Part shown: positions 24,599 through 37,326 of the stretch, in pieces
How positions within the stretch are numbered: the stretch's first letter is position 1
How the letters are laid out: the number at the start of each line of letters is the position of its first letter
DNA from: Streptomyces diastatochromogenes
Lineage (GTDB): Bacteria > Actinomycetota > Actinomycetes > Streptomycetales > Streptomycetaceae
DNA: 64,000 nucleotides
Reading direction: 5' to 3'
Assembly: GCA_026913215.1 (NCBI GenBank)
Contig: JAPTYK010000001.1
Location: forward strand, 1,612,001-1,676,000
Notes under the pieces: model-generated
What the model was told of the DNA's origin: nothing
The model's database searches: none
The model's input: the letters and a program-made list of their open reading frames with translations, nothing else
Position numbers and translations under genes: made by a program

Positions 24599-25537
24599 TC
24601 AGTCAACCGTGGGTTCGTCTCGCCGTTCGGTCGTTCCGCCCTTGGTGTTGAAGCCGGGGACGCCTCCGCCGCCGTTGCCGAGGGCTCCGGAGAGGCCCTT
24701 GAGGGCGTCGCCGATCTCGCTGGGCACGATCCAGAGCTTGTTGGCGTCGCCCTCGGCGATCTTCGGGAGCATCTGGAGGTACTGGTACGAGAGGAGCTTC
24801 TGGTCGGGGTCGCCCGCGTGGATGGCCTCGAAGACCGTGCGGACGGCCTGGGCCTCGCCCTCGGCGCGCAGGGCGGCGGCCTTGGACTCGCCCTCGGCGC
24901 GGAGGATCGCGGACTGCTTCTCGCCCTCGGCGGTGAGGATGGCGGACTGGCGGGTTCCCTCGGCGGTGAGGATCGCGGCGCGCTTGTCGCGCTCGGCGCG
25001 CATCTGCTTCTCCATCGAGTCCTGGATGGAGGTCGGCGGCTCGATGGCCTTGAGCTCGACGCGGTTGACGCGGATGCCCCACTTGCCGGTGGCCTCGTCG
25101 AGGACGCCGCGCAGGGCCGCGTTGATCTCCTCGCGGGAGGTGAGGGTCCGCTCCAGGTCCATGCCGCCGATGATGTTGCGCAGGGTGGTGACGGTGAGCT
25201 GCTCGATCGCCTGGATGTAGCTGGCGACCTCGTAGGTCGCGGCGCGGGCGTCGGTCACCTGGTAGTAGATGACCGTGTCGATGTTGACGACCAGGTTGTC
25301 CTGGGTGATCACCGGCTGCGGCGGGAACGGGACGACCTGTTCGCGGAGGTCGATCCGGTTGCGGATCGAGTCGATGAACGGGACGACGATGTTGAGTCCG
25401 GCGTTGAGCGTGCGGGTGTAGCGACCGAAGCGCTCCACGATCGCCGCGCTCGCCTGCGGGATGACCTGGATCGTCTTGATCAGGGCGATGAAGACGAGCA
25501 CCACCAGAATGATCAGGACGATGATGACTGCTGACAT
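24599..25537 (-). CDS. SPFH/Band 7 (stomatin-like) membrane protein
   Basis: A 312-residue paraslipin/stomatin. Residues 2-20 (SAVIIVLIILVVLVFIALI) form the membrane anchor. The SPFH domain follows (IVERFGRYTRTLNAGLNIVV, VNIDTVIYYQVTDARAATYE). A coiled-coil with repeated ILTAEG/ILRAEG heptads spans about residues 185-235, and the tail is Gly-rich. Such proteins form ring oligomers that organise membrane microdomains and protect membrane proteases. It lies 93 bp downstream of an NfeD gene on the same strand, the classic stomatin-NfeD pairing, so the two very probably act together. Intact frame. Confidence 0.93.
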   Translation of the reverse strand: MSAVIIVLIILVVLVFIALIKTIQVIPQASAAIVERFGRYTRTLNAGLNIVVPFIDSIRNRIDLREQVVPFPPQPVITQDNLVVNIDTVIYYQVTDARAATYEVASYIQAIEQLTVTTLRNIIGGMDLERTLTSREEINAALRGVLDEATGKWGIRVNRVELKAIEPPTSIQDSMEKQMRAERDKRAAILTAEGTRQSAILTAEGEKQSAILRAEGESKAAALRAEGEAQAVRTVFEAIHAGDPDQKLLSYQYLQMLPKIAEGDANKLWIVPSEIGDALKGLSGALGNGGGGVPGFNTKGGTTERRDEPTVD

Positions 25538-25630
25538 CGTGTTCCCCGTGCCCTTCGCTGCCGGTTGTCTGCCGGGTTGCTTTCGATGATCGAGTTTCCC
25601 AGACGGCGGAGCGTCATGGGCGAGGTTCGG

Positions 25631-26059
25631 TCACATGACCACGGCGGTCGCCCCGTCGATGTCCACGACGTCGACCTGTTCGCCCGGTTCGAAGGCCTGT
25701 CCGCTGTCGAGCGTGCGGGCGGACCAGATCTCTCCGGCGAGCTTGATGCGGCCGCCGTTGCCGTCGACCCGTTCCAGGACGACGGCCTGACGGCCCTTCA
25801 GGGCGTCGATGCCGGTGGCGAGTCCGGGTCTGCCGTCGCGGTGGCGGGCGGCGATCGGGCGTACGACCGCGATGAGCCCCACGGAGACGACGACGAAGAC
25901 GAGCACCTGGCTGACGACGCCGAAGCCGAGGGCGGCGGTCACCGCCCCGGCGACCGCTCCGACGGAGAACATGCCGAACTCCGGCATCGCGGTCAGGACC
26001 AGCGGAATGCCGAGCCCCACCGCGCCGATCAGCCACCAGACCCACGCGTCGATGTCCAC
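25631..26059 (-). CDS. NfeD-like membrane protein
   Basis: A 142-residue short NfeD (NfeD1b-type): N-terminal helices (WVWWLIGAVGLGIPLVLTAM, VLVFVVVSVGLIAVVRPIAA) followed by a C-terminal OB-fold domain (GRQAVVLERVDGNGGRIKLA, PGEQVDVVDIDGATAVVM). No protease domain is present, as in short NfeD forms. The GTG at 26059 reads VDIDAWVWW. It partners the SPFH protein encoded just downstream. NfeD-stomatin pairs are thought to guard membrane integrity. Intact frame. Confidence 0.9.
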   Translation of the reverse strand: MDIDAWVWWLIGAVGLGIPLVLTAMPEFGMFSVGAVAGAVTAALGFGVVSQVLVFVVVSVGLIAVVRPIAARHRDGRPGLATGIDALKGRQAVVLERVDGNGGRIKLAGEIWSARTLDSGQAFEPGEQVDVVDIDGATAVVM

Positions 26060-26135
26060 GTGGTCATGGTAGGGCGGTGGGGTCCTTCCGGGACAGGGCG
26101 CGGGCGGCTGTGCGGGACGCCGGTGCCCTCTCCGG

Positions 26136-26932
26136 TCACTTCAGGGGCAGGCCGTGGGCGGTCCAGCGGTCGCCGACGCGCTCGACGACGAGCGGCAGGC
26201 CGAAGCAGTGCGAGAGGTTGCGCGAGGTGAGCTCCATCTCGACCGGCCCCGCGGCGAGGACCTTGCCCTGGCGGATCATCAGGACGTGGGTGAAGCCCGG
26301 GGCGATCTCCTCGACGTGGTGCGTGACCATGATCATGGAGGGGCGTACGGGTCGCGGGCGAGGCGGCCGAGGCGGCGGACCAGGTCCTCGCGGCCGCCGA
26401 GGTCGAGGCCGGCGGCGGGCTCGTCGAGGAGGAGGAGCTCCGGGTCGGTCATCATCGCGCGGGCGATGAGGGTGCGCTTGCGCTCGCCCTCGGAGAGGGT
26501 GCCGAACCTGCGGTCCAGGTAGTCGTTCATCCCGAGCCGGTCGAGGAAGGCCTTGGCGCGCTCCTCGTCGACCGGGTCGTAGTCCTCGTTCCAGGTGGCG
26601 GTCATGCCGTACGCGGCGGTGAGGACGGTCTGCAGGACGGTCTGGCGCTTGGGGAGCTTCTCCGCCATCGCGATGCCGGCCATGCCGATGCGGGGGCGGA
26701 GCTCGAAGACGTCGGTGCCGACGCCGCCGAGCTGCTCGCCCAGGATGCGGGCGGTGCCCTTGGTGGGGAAGAGGTAGCTGGAGGCGACGTTCAGAAGGGT
26801 GGTCTTGCCGGCGCCGTTGGGTCCGAGGATGACCCAGCGCTCGCCCTCCTTGACCGACCAGGAGACCTCGTCCACCAGAGCCCGTCCGTCGCGGACCACG
26901 GATACGTCCACCAGCTCCAGTACATCGCTCAT
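26136..26932 (-). CDS. ABC-type ATPase without a membrane domain (one frameshift)
   Basis: Soluble ABC ATPase of about 265 residues, similar to the ModF/YlmA-like group. Walker A LGPNGAGKTT (residues 37-46), signature TLSEGERKRTLIARAMMTDP, Walker B LLLLDEPAAGLDLGGREDL, H-loop MIMVTHHVEEIAPGF. The segment between Walker A and the signature is longer than usual (ATWNEDYDPVDEERAKAFLD). One base is missing near 26337 (DPYAP to SMIMV). No permease is adjacent. It is followed after 76 bp by the NfeD gene on the same strand. The cargo or role is unknown. Confidence 0.85.
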
Positions 26933-27067
26933 GAGCGCGTTGTCTCCCCTTGCGGTCGAGTCTTGTCGTCGCCTTGCGCCGGTGGGCGCGGCGTCCAGGG
27001 GAAAACCTACGTTATCGACGGAGCGGACCGGTCCGTAGGGCTTCCTTTGAGTCCTTAGTCTGGGGGG

Positions 27068-27855
27068 ATGCTTTCGGAACCACGCTCAGGACGTCTGGCC
27101 GCCTGGGGCAATGCCCTGCTGGCCGGGGCGGTGTCGCCCGACGAGGCGGCGATGGCGATCGTCGGGGAGGACGCGGTGCACCGCGTCGAGGGGCTGCCGG
27201 GTGAGGCGGGGCCGGTGGGGCTGACGCTCGCGCTGGGCCGGCTGCGGCGGCTCGGGGTGACCGGGTGGCGGGTGGCGCTGCCCGCGCCGGGGCATCCGCT
27301 GGGGCTGTCCGGGCCGCCGGACTTCAACGCGCGCGCGTTGGAGGCGGAGGAGGCGGTGGTGGGCTTCGGCGCGCCGTACGGTCTCGTGCCGGAGGTCTCG
27401 GAGGCCGGTCCGGCGGGCGACGTGCACGTGGAGGTGGTCTGGCACTGCCTGGCCGTGCGGGAGGCTCCCCGGCGGACGTGCCGTCCCTCGGCGAGGCGGA
27501 GCGCGAGCTGGCGGAGGCGCTGCGGGACGCGACGGCGGTGCTGACCCGGCTCGACGTGGCGGCCTCGGGCCCGGTGGCGGACGCGGCGCGCGAGGCGTAC
27601 CGGGCGCGGACGGAGGTGGGCGCGAGGTGCTGGCCCCGGGTTATCCGCCGCGCGCGGTGCGGGTCCTGGAGCTGGCCCAGCGGATCGGCCTGCTCGTGGA
27701 CCTGGCGTACGACCGCGGTCACGGGGGCGCGGTGAGCGCCTCGGAGATGAGCGCGCGGGGAGGCGCTGCGGCCGGTGGAGCGGGTGGCGCGGCGGGCGCA
27801 GGTCGCCGCGTACAACGCGTATGTGGAGGAGAGGGAGCGGGAGCGGGGGTTCTGA
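27068..27855 (+). CDS. Conserved actinobacterial protein of unknown function (frameshifted)
   Basis: After two repairs (near 27468 and 27628) this reads as about 262 residues: MLSEPRSGRLAAWGNALLAG at the start, then LPAPGHPLGLSGPPDFNARA, VPSLGEAERELAEALRDATA and APGYPPRAVRVLELAQRIGL, ending in a very charged VEERERERGF. It is rich in Ala, Glu and Arg with no signal peptide or membrane helix, so it is probably cytosolic. I recognise the general look of a Streptomyces core hypothetical protein but no domain. It has its own promoter region, divergent from the ABC gene, and a terminator at 27886. Confidence 0.72.
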
Positions 27856-27885
27856 GCGGGGCGGGTGCCGCCTGGCGGAGACGGC

Positions 27886-27925
27886 GAACCCCCGGCCCCG
27901 GGGCATCGTCCGGGGTCGGGGGTTC
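27886..27925. terminator. Bidirectional hairpin terminator
   Basis: 16-bp stem (gaacccccggccccgg with one G-T wobble) and an 8-base loop between the convergent hypothetical gene and the chaplin gene. Confidence 0.82.
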
Positions 27926-27936
27926 GGGTGGGGCGG

Positions 27937-28182
27937 TCAGCCGTTGAAGGCGCCGTTGCCGAAGGCCGGGTTGAGCAGGCCGATCACGTTGACCGTGTTG
28001 CCGGAGACGTTCACGGGGACGTGGACCGGGACCTGCACCAGGTTGCCGGACGCGACGCCCGGGGAGTTGAGGGCCTTGCCCGTGGCGTCGGCACCGCTGT
28101 GGGCGGAGGCGACACCCGCGCCGGCGGCGACGATGCCACCGGCGACCATGGTGAGGGCAGCGGCCTTCTTGAGGTTCTTCAC
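27937..28182 (-). CDS. chpE: Short chaplin, ChpE-like (no cysteines)
   Basis: Secreted hydrophobic surface protein of 81 residues. Residues 1-27 are a signal peptide ending GAGVASA; the mature 54-residue chaplin domain includes GNLVQVPVHVPVNVSGNTVN and ends NPAFGNGAFNG. Unlike most chaplins the mature part has no Cys pair, which is characteristic of ChpE in S. coelicolor. Chaplins assemble into amyloid fibrils that lower surface tension and coat aerial hyphae and spores. GTG 28182 is chosen because AGGAGGAAG sits just upstream and KNLKKAAALTMVAGG is a typical chaplin signal. It marks a sporulating streptomycete. The gene is monocistronic. Confidence 0.92.
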   Translation of the reverse strand: MKNLKKAAALTMVAGGIVAAGAGVASAHSGADATGKALNSPGVASGNLVQVPVHVPVNVSGNTVNVIGLLNPAFGNGAFNG

Positions 28183-28334
28183 TTGGTACTTCCTCCTGGT
28201 CATCGCTGCGGCAGGTCCGCCGCAGCACGCCATGGAGAACGCCGTGGGCCCCGTCGGGTTGCGCCGAACGGGGATATACACACGACGGTATGACCTATTG
28301 AACGGTCGTGCGCCCGGCGCGTACGGGGGGCGCG

Positions 28335-28979
28335 TCAGTGGGTGAGGCCGTGTCGCACCGCCCACAGCGCCGCCTGGGTGCGGTCCGCGAGGTCGAGCTT
28401 CATCAGGATGTTCGAGACGTGCGTCTTGACGGTCTTCTCGGAGAGGACGAGGGCGCGGGCGATCTCCCGGTTGGACCGGCCGTCCGCGATCAGGCCGAGG
28501 ACCTCGCGCTCCCGCTCCGTGAGGGAGGGGCCCCGTCCCGTGCCCCCGGGCGAGTCGTCCTGGGCGAGGAGCGCTCCGGCGACCTCGGGCTGGAGCAGGA
28601 CGTGCCCGACGTGGACGGAGCGGATCGCGCCGGCGAGGGCGTCGGGGGCGATGTCCTTGTAGACGTATCCGAAGGCTCCGGCGCGGAGCGCGGGGACGAC
28701 CGTCCGCTGCTCGGTGAAGCTGGTGACGATCAGGACCCTGGTGGGGTTGGCGAGCTCGCGGAGCCGCTTGAGCGCCTCGATGCCGTCCGTGCCGGGCATC
28801 TTCACGTCCATGAGGACGACGTCGGGGCGGAGCTCCTCGGCCCTGGCGACTCCTTCGGCGCCGTCGGAGGCCTCCCCCACGACCTCTATGTCGTCCTGCA
28901 CCTCGAGGAAGGTGCGCAGGCCTCGGCGGACGACCTGGTGGTCGTCGACCAGCAGGACACGGATCGGCTTGTCAGCCAC
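28335..28979 (-). CDS. NarL/LuxR-family response regulator
   Basis: A 214-residue response regulator. The receiver domain (residues 3-120) has acidic D12/D13 and phospho-acceptor D58 in VVLMDVKMPG. The C-terminal LuxR-type HTH (about 148-210) reads LTEREREVLGLIADGRSNRE and KTVKTHVSNILMKL. GTG 28979 overlaps the stop of the upstream histidine kinase gene by a few bases, so the pair is translationally coupled. Targets are unknown; it could act on its own operon. Intact frame. Confidence 0.94.
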   Translation of the reverse strand: MADKPIRVLLVDDHQVVRRGLRTFLEVQDDIEVVGEASDGAEGVARAEELRPDVVLMDVKMPGTDGIEALKRLRELANPTRVLIVTSFTEQRTVVPALRAGAFGYVYKDIAPDALAGAIRSVHVGHVLLQPEVAGALLAQDDSPGGTGRGPSLTEREREVLGLIADGRSNREIARALVLSEKTVKTHVSNILMKLDLADRTQAALWAVRHGLTH

Positions 28980-30116
28980 CGGGAACCTCCATCTCGATCG
29001 TGGTGCCCTCGCCCGGGGCCGAGGTCACGGTGAGCCGCCCGCCGACGCCGCCCGCCCGGTCCCGCATGGAGACCAGGCCGAGGTGGCGTCCGGCGCTGCG
29101 GACGGTACGCGGGTCGAAACCCTTGCCGTCGTCGGTGACGGTGAGCAGCGCGCCCTGGCCGCGGCGGGCGAGGGAGACCGCGACGCGCCGTGCGTCGGCG
29201 TGCCGCAGGGCGTTGTGCAGGGCCTCCTGGGCGACCCGGAGGACGGCCTCCTCCTGGGCGGCCGGCAGGGCCCGGGTGCCCTGGCCTCGAAGGTGACCGT
29301 GGCGGAGTGGGCCCGGTCGAGGACCTGGATCTGGGCGCGGAGCGTGTGGACGAGGCCGTCCTCGTCGAGGGCGGCGGGCCGCAGCTCGACGACGGCGGCG
29401 CGCAGCTCGTCGGCGGCCTCGGCGGCGAGCGCGGCGACCTGCTGGAGCTCGCCCTTGGCTCGGGCCGGGTCGCGGTCGACGAGGGCGGCGGCGGCCTGGG
29501 CGGTCAGCCGGAGCGAGAACAGTTTCTGGCTGACGGCGTCGTGCAGCTCGTGGGCGAGGCGGGAGCGCTCCTCGGCGATGGTGAGCCTGCGGCTGCGCTC
29601 GTACAGGCGGGCGTTGGTGAGGGCGATGGCCGCGTGCTGGGCGAGGATCGAGAGGAGTTCCTCGTCCTCGGCGGTGAAGCCGCAGCCGCCGTCGGGCTTG
29701 GGGCAGCGCTTGTTGGCGAGGAAGAGGGCGCCGAGGATCTCGTCGCCGTCCCTGACGGGCAGGCCGAGGAAGTCGGACATCTCGGGGTGGGCGTCCGGCC
29801 AGCCCCCGAAGCGGGGGTCCTCGCGGACGTCGGCGAGCCGCTCGGGCTCGGCCTTGTGGAGCATCGAGGCGAGGATGCCGTGCTGGCGGGGCAGCGGGCC
29901 GATGGCCTTCCACTGCTCGTCGCCGACGCCGTCGACCACGAACTGGGCGAAGCCCCCGTGGTCGTCGGGGACGCCCAGGGCCGCGTACTCGGCGTCGAGC
30001 AGCTCGCGGGCGGAGGCCACGATCGTCTTGAGGACGTCGCGGACCTCCAGGTGGCGGCTCATCGCCAGCAGGGCGGTGCTCACGGCCGCCAGGCCGGAGC
30101 TCGGTCGATGGCTCAT
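28972..30116 (-). CDS. GAF-domain NarL-type sensor histidine kinase (one frameshift)
   Basis: Cytosolic sensor kinase of about 381 residues with no transmembrane segment. The GAF domain covers residues about 25-170 (ARELLDAEYAALGVPDDHGG, SDFLGLPVRDGDEILGALFL). The HisKA_3 dimerisation motif ERSRLAHELHDAVSQKLFSL puts the phosphoryl His at H192. The HATPase domain has EAVLRVAQEALHNALRHADA, TVTDDGKGFDP and GLVSMRDRAGGVGG. Cysteines in ANKRCPKPDGGCGFTAEDEE suggest a redox or ligand cofactor site as in DevS/DosT-like kinases, but that is a guess. One C is missing near 29283. Partner of the response regulator just downstream. Confidence 0.9.
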
Positions 30117-30294
30117 GTGTTCACCGTACCGGCGGGGTGTGACGGTCCGTATCCGTCCGGGGACGAGGGCGGAGCAGGTCCGGGACCTAGGTCGAAGTGC
30201 CCTTCGGGGTCGGGGCCCGGGGACGAGGCGGCGGGTGGGGACGCGGTCGGAGGCTGGAGCCGTCCGGAGGGTCCGCAGGAGAGGGAGGGGCGTC

Positions 30295-30991
30295 ATGGCT
30301 GTCGCGATCGTCACGGGGGCGTCGAGGGGTCTGGGGCGGGCGCTGGCGCGGCGCTCGCCGGGCGGGGCTGGGACCTGGTGCTCGACGGCCGCAAGGCGGA
30401 CGTACTGGAGGAGAGCGCGGCGGCGGCACGCGCGCGCGGGGTCCGGGTGGTGGCGGTGGCCGGGGACGTGACGGATCCGGCGCACCGGCGGGAGCTGGTG
30501 GCGGCGGCGCGGGAGCTCGGCGGGCTCGATCTGCTGGTGAACAACGCGGGGATCCTGGGCGCGGAGCCGCTCGTGCCGCTCGACCGCCACTCGCTGGACG
30601 GCTTCCGGGCCGCCCTGGAGGTCAATGCGGTGGCCCCGCTGGGGCTGCTCCAGGAGGCGCTGCCCTGCTGCGCGCGTCGTCCGCCGGGGCGGTGGTCAAT
30701 CTGAGTTCGGACGCGGCGGCGGAGGCGTACCGGACCTGGGGCGCGTACGGGGCGACGAAGGCGGCGCTCGACCAGCTGTCGGCGGTCCTGGCGGTGGAGG
30801 AGCCGGGGCTGCGGGTCTGGTGGGTGGACCCGGGCAGCATGCGGACGGAGATGCTGGCGGCCGCGGAGCCCGGCGGGGACCTGTCGGGGACGCCGGCCCC
30901 GGACGAGGTCGCCCCGGTCTTCCTGCGGCTGGTCGAGGAGCGGCCGGCGAGCGGGCGGTACTCGGCGCCGTCCTTCCTGGAACCACGGTGA
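30295..30991 (+). CDS. Short-chain dehydrogenase/reductase (frameshifted)
   Basis: Classical SDR of about 233 residues. The Rossmann motif TGASRGLG is at residues 7-14, followed by NNAG (in LDLLVNNAGILGAEPLVPLD) and the catalytic Ser and YxxxK in VNLSSDAAAEAYRTWGAYGA-TK, where Tyr and Lys fall in YGATK. The C-terminus has WWVDPGSMRTEM, a usual SDR substrate-loop position. ATG 30295 follows GGGAGGGG. One-base losses near 30355 and 30668 break the frame. Divergent from the sensor kinase. Substrate unknown. Confidence 0.87.
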
Positions 30992-31082
30992 GCCCGGCCG
31001 TGCGGGTCCCGGCGGAGCCGTCGGCGTACCGGACCGTCCTCGCGCGCCCCTCCCCCGACGGGGCGGGTTCGGCGGCGTCCCT

Positions 31083-31100
31083 CTCCTCCTTCCGGAGGAG
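31083..31100 (+). terminator. Short hairpin after the SDR gene
   Basis: 7-bp perfect stem ctcctcc/ggaggag with the 4-base loop ttcc, about 90 bp past the SDR stop and without a T-run. A weak terminator or an mRNA 3' structure. Confidence 0.4.
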
Positions 31101-31192
31101 AAGCCTCACCCTGTGCATTGCCGAAGCAACGGATGGTGAGTTTGTTACGCGCCCGATGTGAGGCCGCGCATAGGACGCACATCACTTACGAA

Positions 31193-31285
31193 GCCCCCTA
31201 GTGGATGCCCGCACGCCCGATATGAGCGGATGAAACGGGCCACAGGGGGCATTGCGTGGCCCGTGCACGGGCCCCTGATCCACTA
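31193..31285 (+). promoter_or_regulatory. Structured, pseudoknot-capable leader upstream of the SLT gene
   Basis: The 422-bp gap between the SDR and SLT genes has no plausible gene. Within it, tagtggat (31199-31206) pairs with atccacta (31278-31285), enclosing a perfect 9-bp hairpin acgggccac/gtggcccgt (31235-31243 and 31256-31264). The loop of that hairpin contains agggggc (31244-31250), exactly complementary to gccccct (31193-31199), so a pseudoknot can form. It lies 128 bp upstream of the start codon. Nested stem plus loop pairing is typical of riboswitches, and cell-wall hydrolase genes of actinomycetes are often riboswitch-controlled, but I do not recognise the c-di-AMP (ydaO) core here. 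Confidence 0.45.
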
Positions 31286-31413
31286 CCCGGGATCGTACGT
31301 CACACCTTTGCCAGCAGATTTTGCTGCCGCTAAGAATTGCCCCCGTCGCCGCCGAGCAGGCGCAGCGCCGCCCCGGCCGAGCGACCCCCAGCGATTCGAA
31401 GAGGTAGCCCAGC

Positions 31414-32169
31414 ATGTCTGCGAACACCCCTGGCCACAGTCGTGGTCTGAAGAAGACCCACAAGGCCACGATCGCCGGCGTCGCCGCTCTGGGCGCCGCA
31501 GCCCTCACGCTCTCCCTCGTCCCGGGCAACCACGGCGGCACCGAGACCGAGCCGCAGGCTCTGGCCGGTACCCAGCAGGTCGCCTGGTCGTACGACGCGA
31601 ACAGCCCGCAGGCGAAGGCGCTGGCCGCCAGCGTCAACGAGCAGCAGACCACCATCGGCCTGAAGGCGAAGCAGGAGGCCGAGGCGAAGGCCAAGGCCGC
31701 CGCCAAGGCCAAGGCCGACGCGAAGGCGAAGGCCGACGCCCAGGCCAGGGCGAAGCGGGAGGCCGAGGCGAAGGCCAAGGCCGACGCGAAGAAGCGCGCC
31801 ACGGAGAAGGCGGCCGCGAACCGCTCCGTCACCCGCGCCCCGGTCTTCGCGAACAACCTCGACGGCTGGATCCGCGAGGCGCTCTACATCATGGACAAGC
31901 ACGACATCCCGGGCAGCTACAACGGTCTGCACCGGAACATCATGCGCGAGTCCAGCGGCAACCCGTACGCCATCAACAACTGGGACATCAACGCCGTCAA
32001 CGGCATCCCGTCCAAGGGCCTGCTCCAGGTGATCTACCCGACCTTCAAGGCGTACCACGTCGCCGGCACCAAGTTCGACCAGTACGACCCGGTCGCCAAC
32101 ATCGTCGCCGCCGCCAACTACGCGGCCGACCGCTACGGCTCGATCGACAACGTCAACAGCGCGTACTGA
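31414..32169 (+). CDS. Secreted SLT-domain (lysozyme-fold) cell-wall protein
   Basis: A 251-residue exported protein. Residues 1-40 hold a basic N-region and a hydrophobic core (ATIAGVAALGAAALTLSLVP). Residues about 60-135 are an Ala/Lys/Glu coiled-coil. The C-terminal 105 residues are an SLT-like transglycosylase domain with putative catalytic E179 in IMRESSGNPYAINNWD and GIPSKGLLQVIYPTFKAYH following. It probably cleaves or binds peptidoglycan. It lies behind the structured leader at 31193-31285 and ends at a strong terminator, so it is a single regulated gene. Intact frame. Confidence 0.9.
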   Translation: MSANTPGHSRGLKKTHKATIAGVAALGAAALTLSLVPGNHGGTETEPQALAGTQQVAWSYDANSPQAKALAASVNEQQTTIGLKAKQEAEAKAKAAAKAKADAKAKADAQARAKREAEAKAKADAKKRATEKAAANRSVTRAPVFANNLDGWIREALYIMDKHDIPGSYNGLHRNIMRESSGNPYAINNWDINAVNGIPSKGLLQVIYPTFKAYHVAGTKFDQYDPVANIVAAANYAADRYGSIDNVNSAY

Positions 32170-32184
32170 GCCTCCTCGGACACG

Positions 32185-32222
32185 CCGAAGGGCGGCACCC
32201 CGCACGGGGTGCCGCCCTTCGG
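32185..32222. terminator. Bidirectional hairpin terminator
   Basis: Perfect 17-bp stem ccgaagggcggcacccc with a 4-base loop between the convergent SLT and FHA-ABC genes. Confidence 0.9.
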
Positions 32223-32233
32223 GGCCGTCGTCG

Positions 32234-36215
<3,982 letters not shown>

Positions 36216-36233
36216 GCGGCGGGGGTACGGAGC

Positions 36234-36264
36234 GGGGCCCGGTGTCGGACGACACCCGGGCCCC
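36234..36264. terminator. Hairpin between serB and sixA
   Basis: ggggcccggtgtc pairs with gacacccgggcccc with one bulged base around a 4-base loop, then ttctcg. It lies between convergent genes. Confidence 0.78.
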
Positions 36265-36289
36265 TTCTCGTACGGATACGGGTACGGGC

Positions 36290-36814
36290 TCAGGCGTTCG
36301 GGGACCAGAAGTCGACGAGCTTGCCGACGCCGTGCTCCACGGACTTCCAGGAGCCGGTGAAGGTGACGACGGCGAAGGCGGAGGTCGGGAAGCCGCTGCG
36401 GTTCATCCGGGAGAAGGCGTCGCCCTCGGCCTCGCCCGGGAGGGCGTCGGCGAGGGCGTGCATGCCGGGGTTGTGGCCGATGAGCAGGAGGTTGTCCACG
36501 CTGTCCGGGGTCTCGTTGACCAGGGCGATGAGCTCGCCGAGGGAGGCCTCGTACATCCGCTCCTCGTACACCGTCTTCGGGCGCACGGGCAGCTCGTGGA
36601 CGGCCAGCTTCCAGGTCTCGCGGGTGCGGAGGGCGGTCGAGCAGAGGGCCAGGTCGAAGGCGATGCCGGTCCCGGCGAGCCGTCGGCCGGCCACCGGGGC
36701 GTCCTTGCGGCCCCGTTCGGCGAGGGGTCGCTCGTGGTCGGACTCGTCGTTCCAGTCTGCCTTCGCGTGCCGGAGGAGCACGATGCTGCGGGTGTATCGA
36801 CGCTCATGGTCCAC
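36290..36814 (-). CDS. SixA-like histidine phosphatase
   Basis: Histidine-phosphatase superfamily (phosphoglycerate-mutase fold) protein of 174 residues. The catalytic RHG-type motif is RSIVLLRHAKADWNDESDHE, the second phosphate-binding Arg lies in CSTALRTRETW, and the second His in LLLIGHNPGMHALADAL. Size and sequence fit SixA, which dephosphorylates phosphohistidine on HPt or NPr proteins in E. coli. GTG 36814 (VDHERRYTRS) was chosen since the conserved region begins right after it; an upstream start would overlap the neighbouring gene. Intact frame. Target in this organism unknown. Confidence 0.88.
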   Translation of the reverse strand: MDHERRYTRSIVLLRHAKADWNDESDHERPLAERGRKDAPVAGRRLAGTGIAFDLALCSTALRTRETWKLAVHELPVRPKTVYEERMYEASLGELIALVNETPDSVDNLLLIGHNPGMHALADALPGEAEGDAFSRMNRSGFPTSAFAVVTFTGSWKSVEHGVGKLVDFWSPNA

Positions 36815-36842
36815 AGCTTCGCACGAAACAGGCCACCACGAC

Positions 36843-37139
36843 TCAGAGAGGCAGCGTTTGCCAGAGGTGCTCCAGGACTCTGCCGAACGCCGGGTCGCCC
36901 GCGGTCGCCCCGGCCTCACCCGACCCGGTCATGAGCACCAGGAGGGCGAGGAAGGCGGCGGCCGGGAGGACGAGGGCCCACCAGGGCAGCCGGGTGTCGA
37001 CGCCGGTGGTCGTGGTCCGGACGCCGGGGTGCGTGGGGCCGACATGGCCGCCTCCGTGGGTGAGTTCCGTGCTTTCGCCGTCGTCACCAACGTACGGAGC
37101 GCACGTCCTCCGGCCCATCCGGTGATCCACCCACTTCAC
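36843..37139 (-). CDS. Small conserved single-pass membrane protein
   Basis: A 98-residue protein with a polar N-terminus (STELTHGGGHVGPTHPGVRT) and one strong transmembrane segment (LPWWALVLPAAAFLALLVLM, about residues 50-70), followed by a short tail FGRVLEHLWQTLPL. A start at MGRRTCAP (eight codons in) is equally possible. I know this pattern as a Streptomyces core membrane protein without assigned function. It lies 28 bp before sixA on the same strand, so the two are probably co-transcribed. Confidence 0.7.
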   Translation of the reverse strand: MKWVDHRMGRRTCAPYVGDDGESTELTHGGGHVGPTHPGVRTTTTGVDTRLPWWALVLPAAAFLALLVLMTGSGEAGATAGDPAFGRVLEHLWQTLPL

Positions 37140-37192
37140 CCTGAGACCCGCCCCCTAGGGGACAGGGGGGTTATCCCCCGCTCACCGGAGGC

Positions 37193-37309
37193 TCACGGGG
37201 AGGCGAGGGAGGCGATGACGGCGATGACGACCGTGATGCCGAGCATCGCGCCGAGCACGAGGAGCAGCTTCTTCTGGCCGTTCTGGGGATTGGGTTCGAG
37301 GACTGGCAT
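37193..37309 (-). CDS. SGM_5486-type transporter-associated microprotein
   Basis: A 38-residue protein, MPVLEPNPQNGQKKLLLVLG at the start and one transmembrane helix (AMLGITVVIAVIASLASP) to the end. It matches the SGM_5486 family transporter-associated protein I know from Streptomyces, always beside a CynX/NimT-type MFS gene. It starts 17 bp after that gene's stop on the same strand. The likely role is a small membrane partner of the transporter, by position only. Confidence 0.85.
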   Translation of the reverse strand: MPVLEPNPQNGQKKLLLVLGAMLGITVVIAVIASLASP

Positions 37310-37326
37310 GGGAACAGTCTCGCATC

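Noticed and set aside
31193..31285. Known c-di-AMP (ydaO) riboswitch
   Set aside because: The usual ydaO core sequence blocks are not evident; kept only as an unassigned structured leader.
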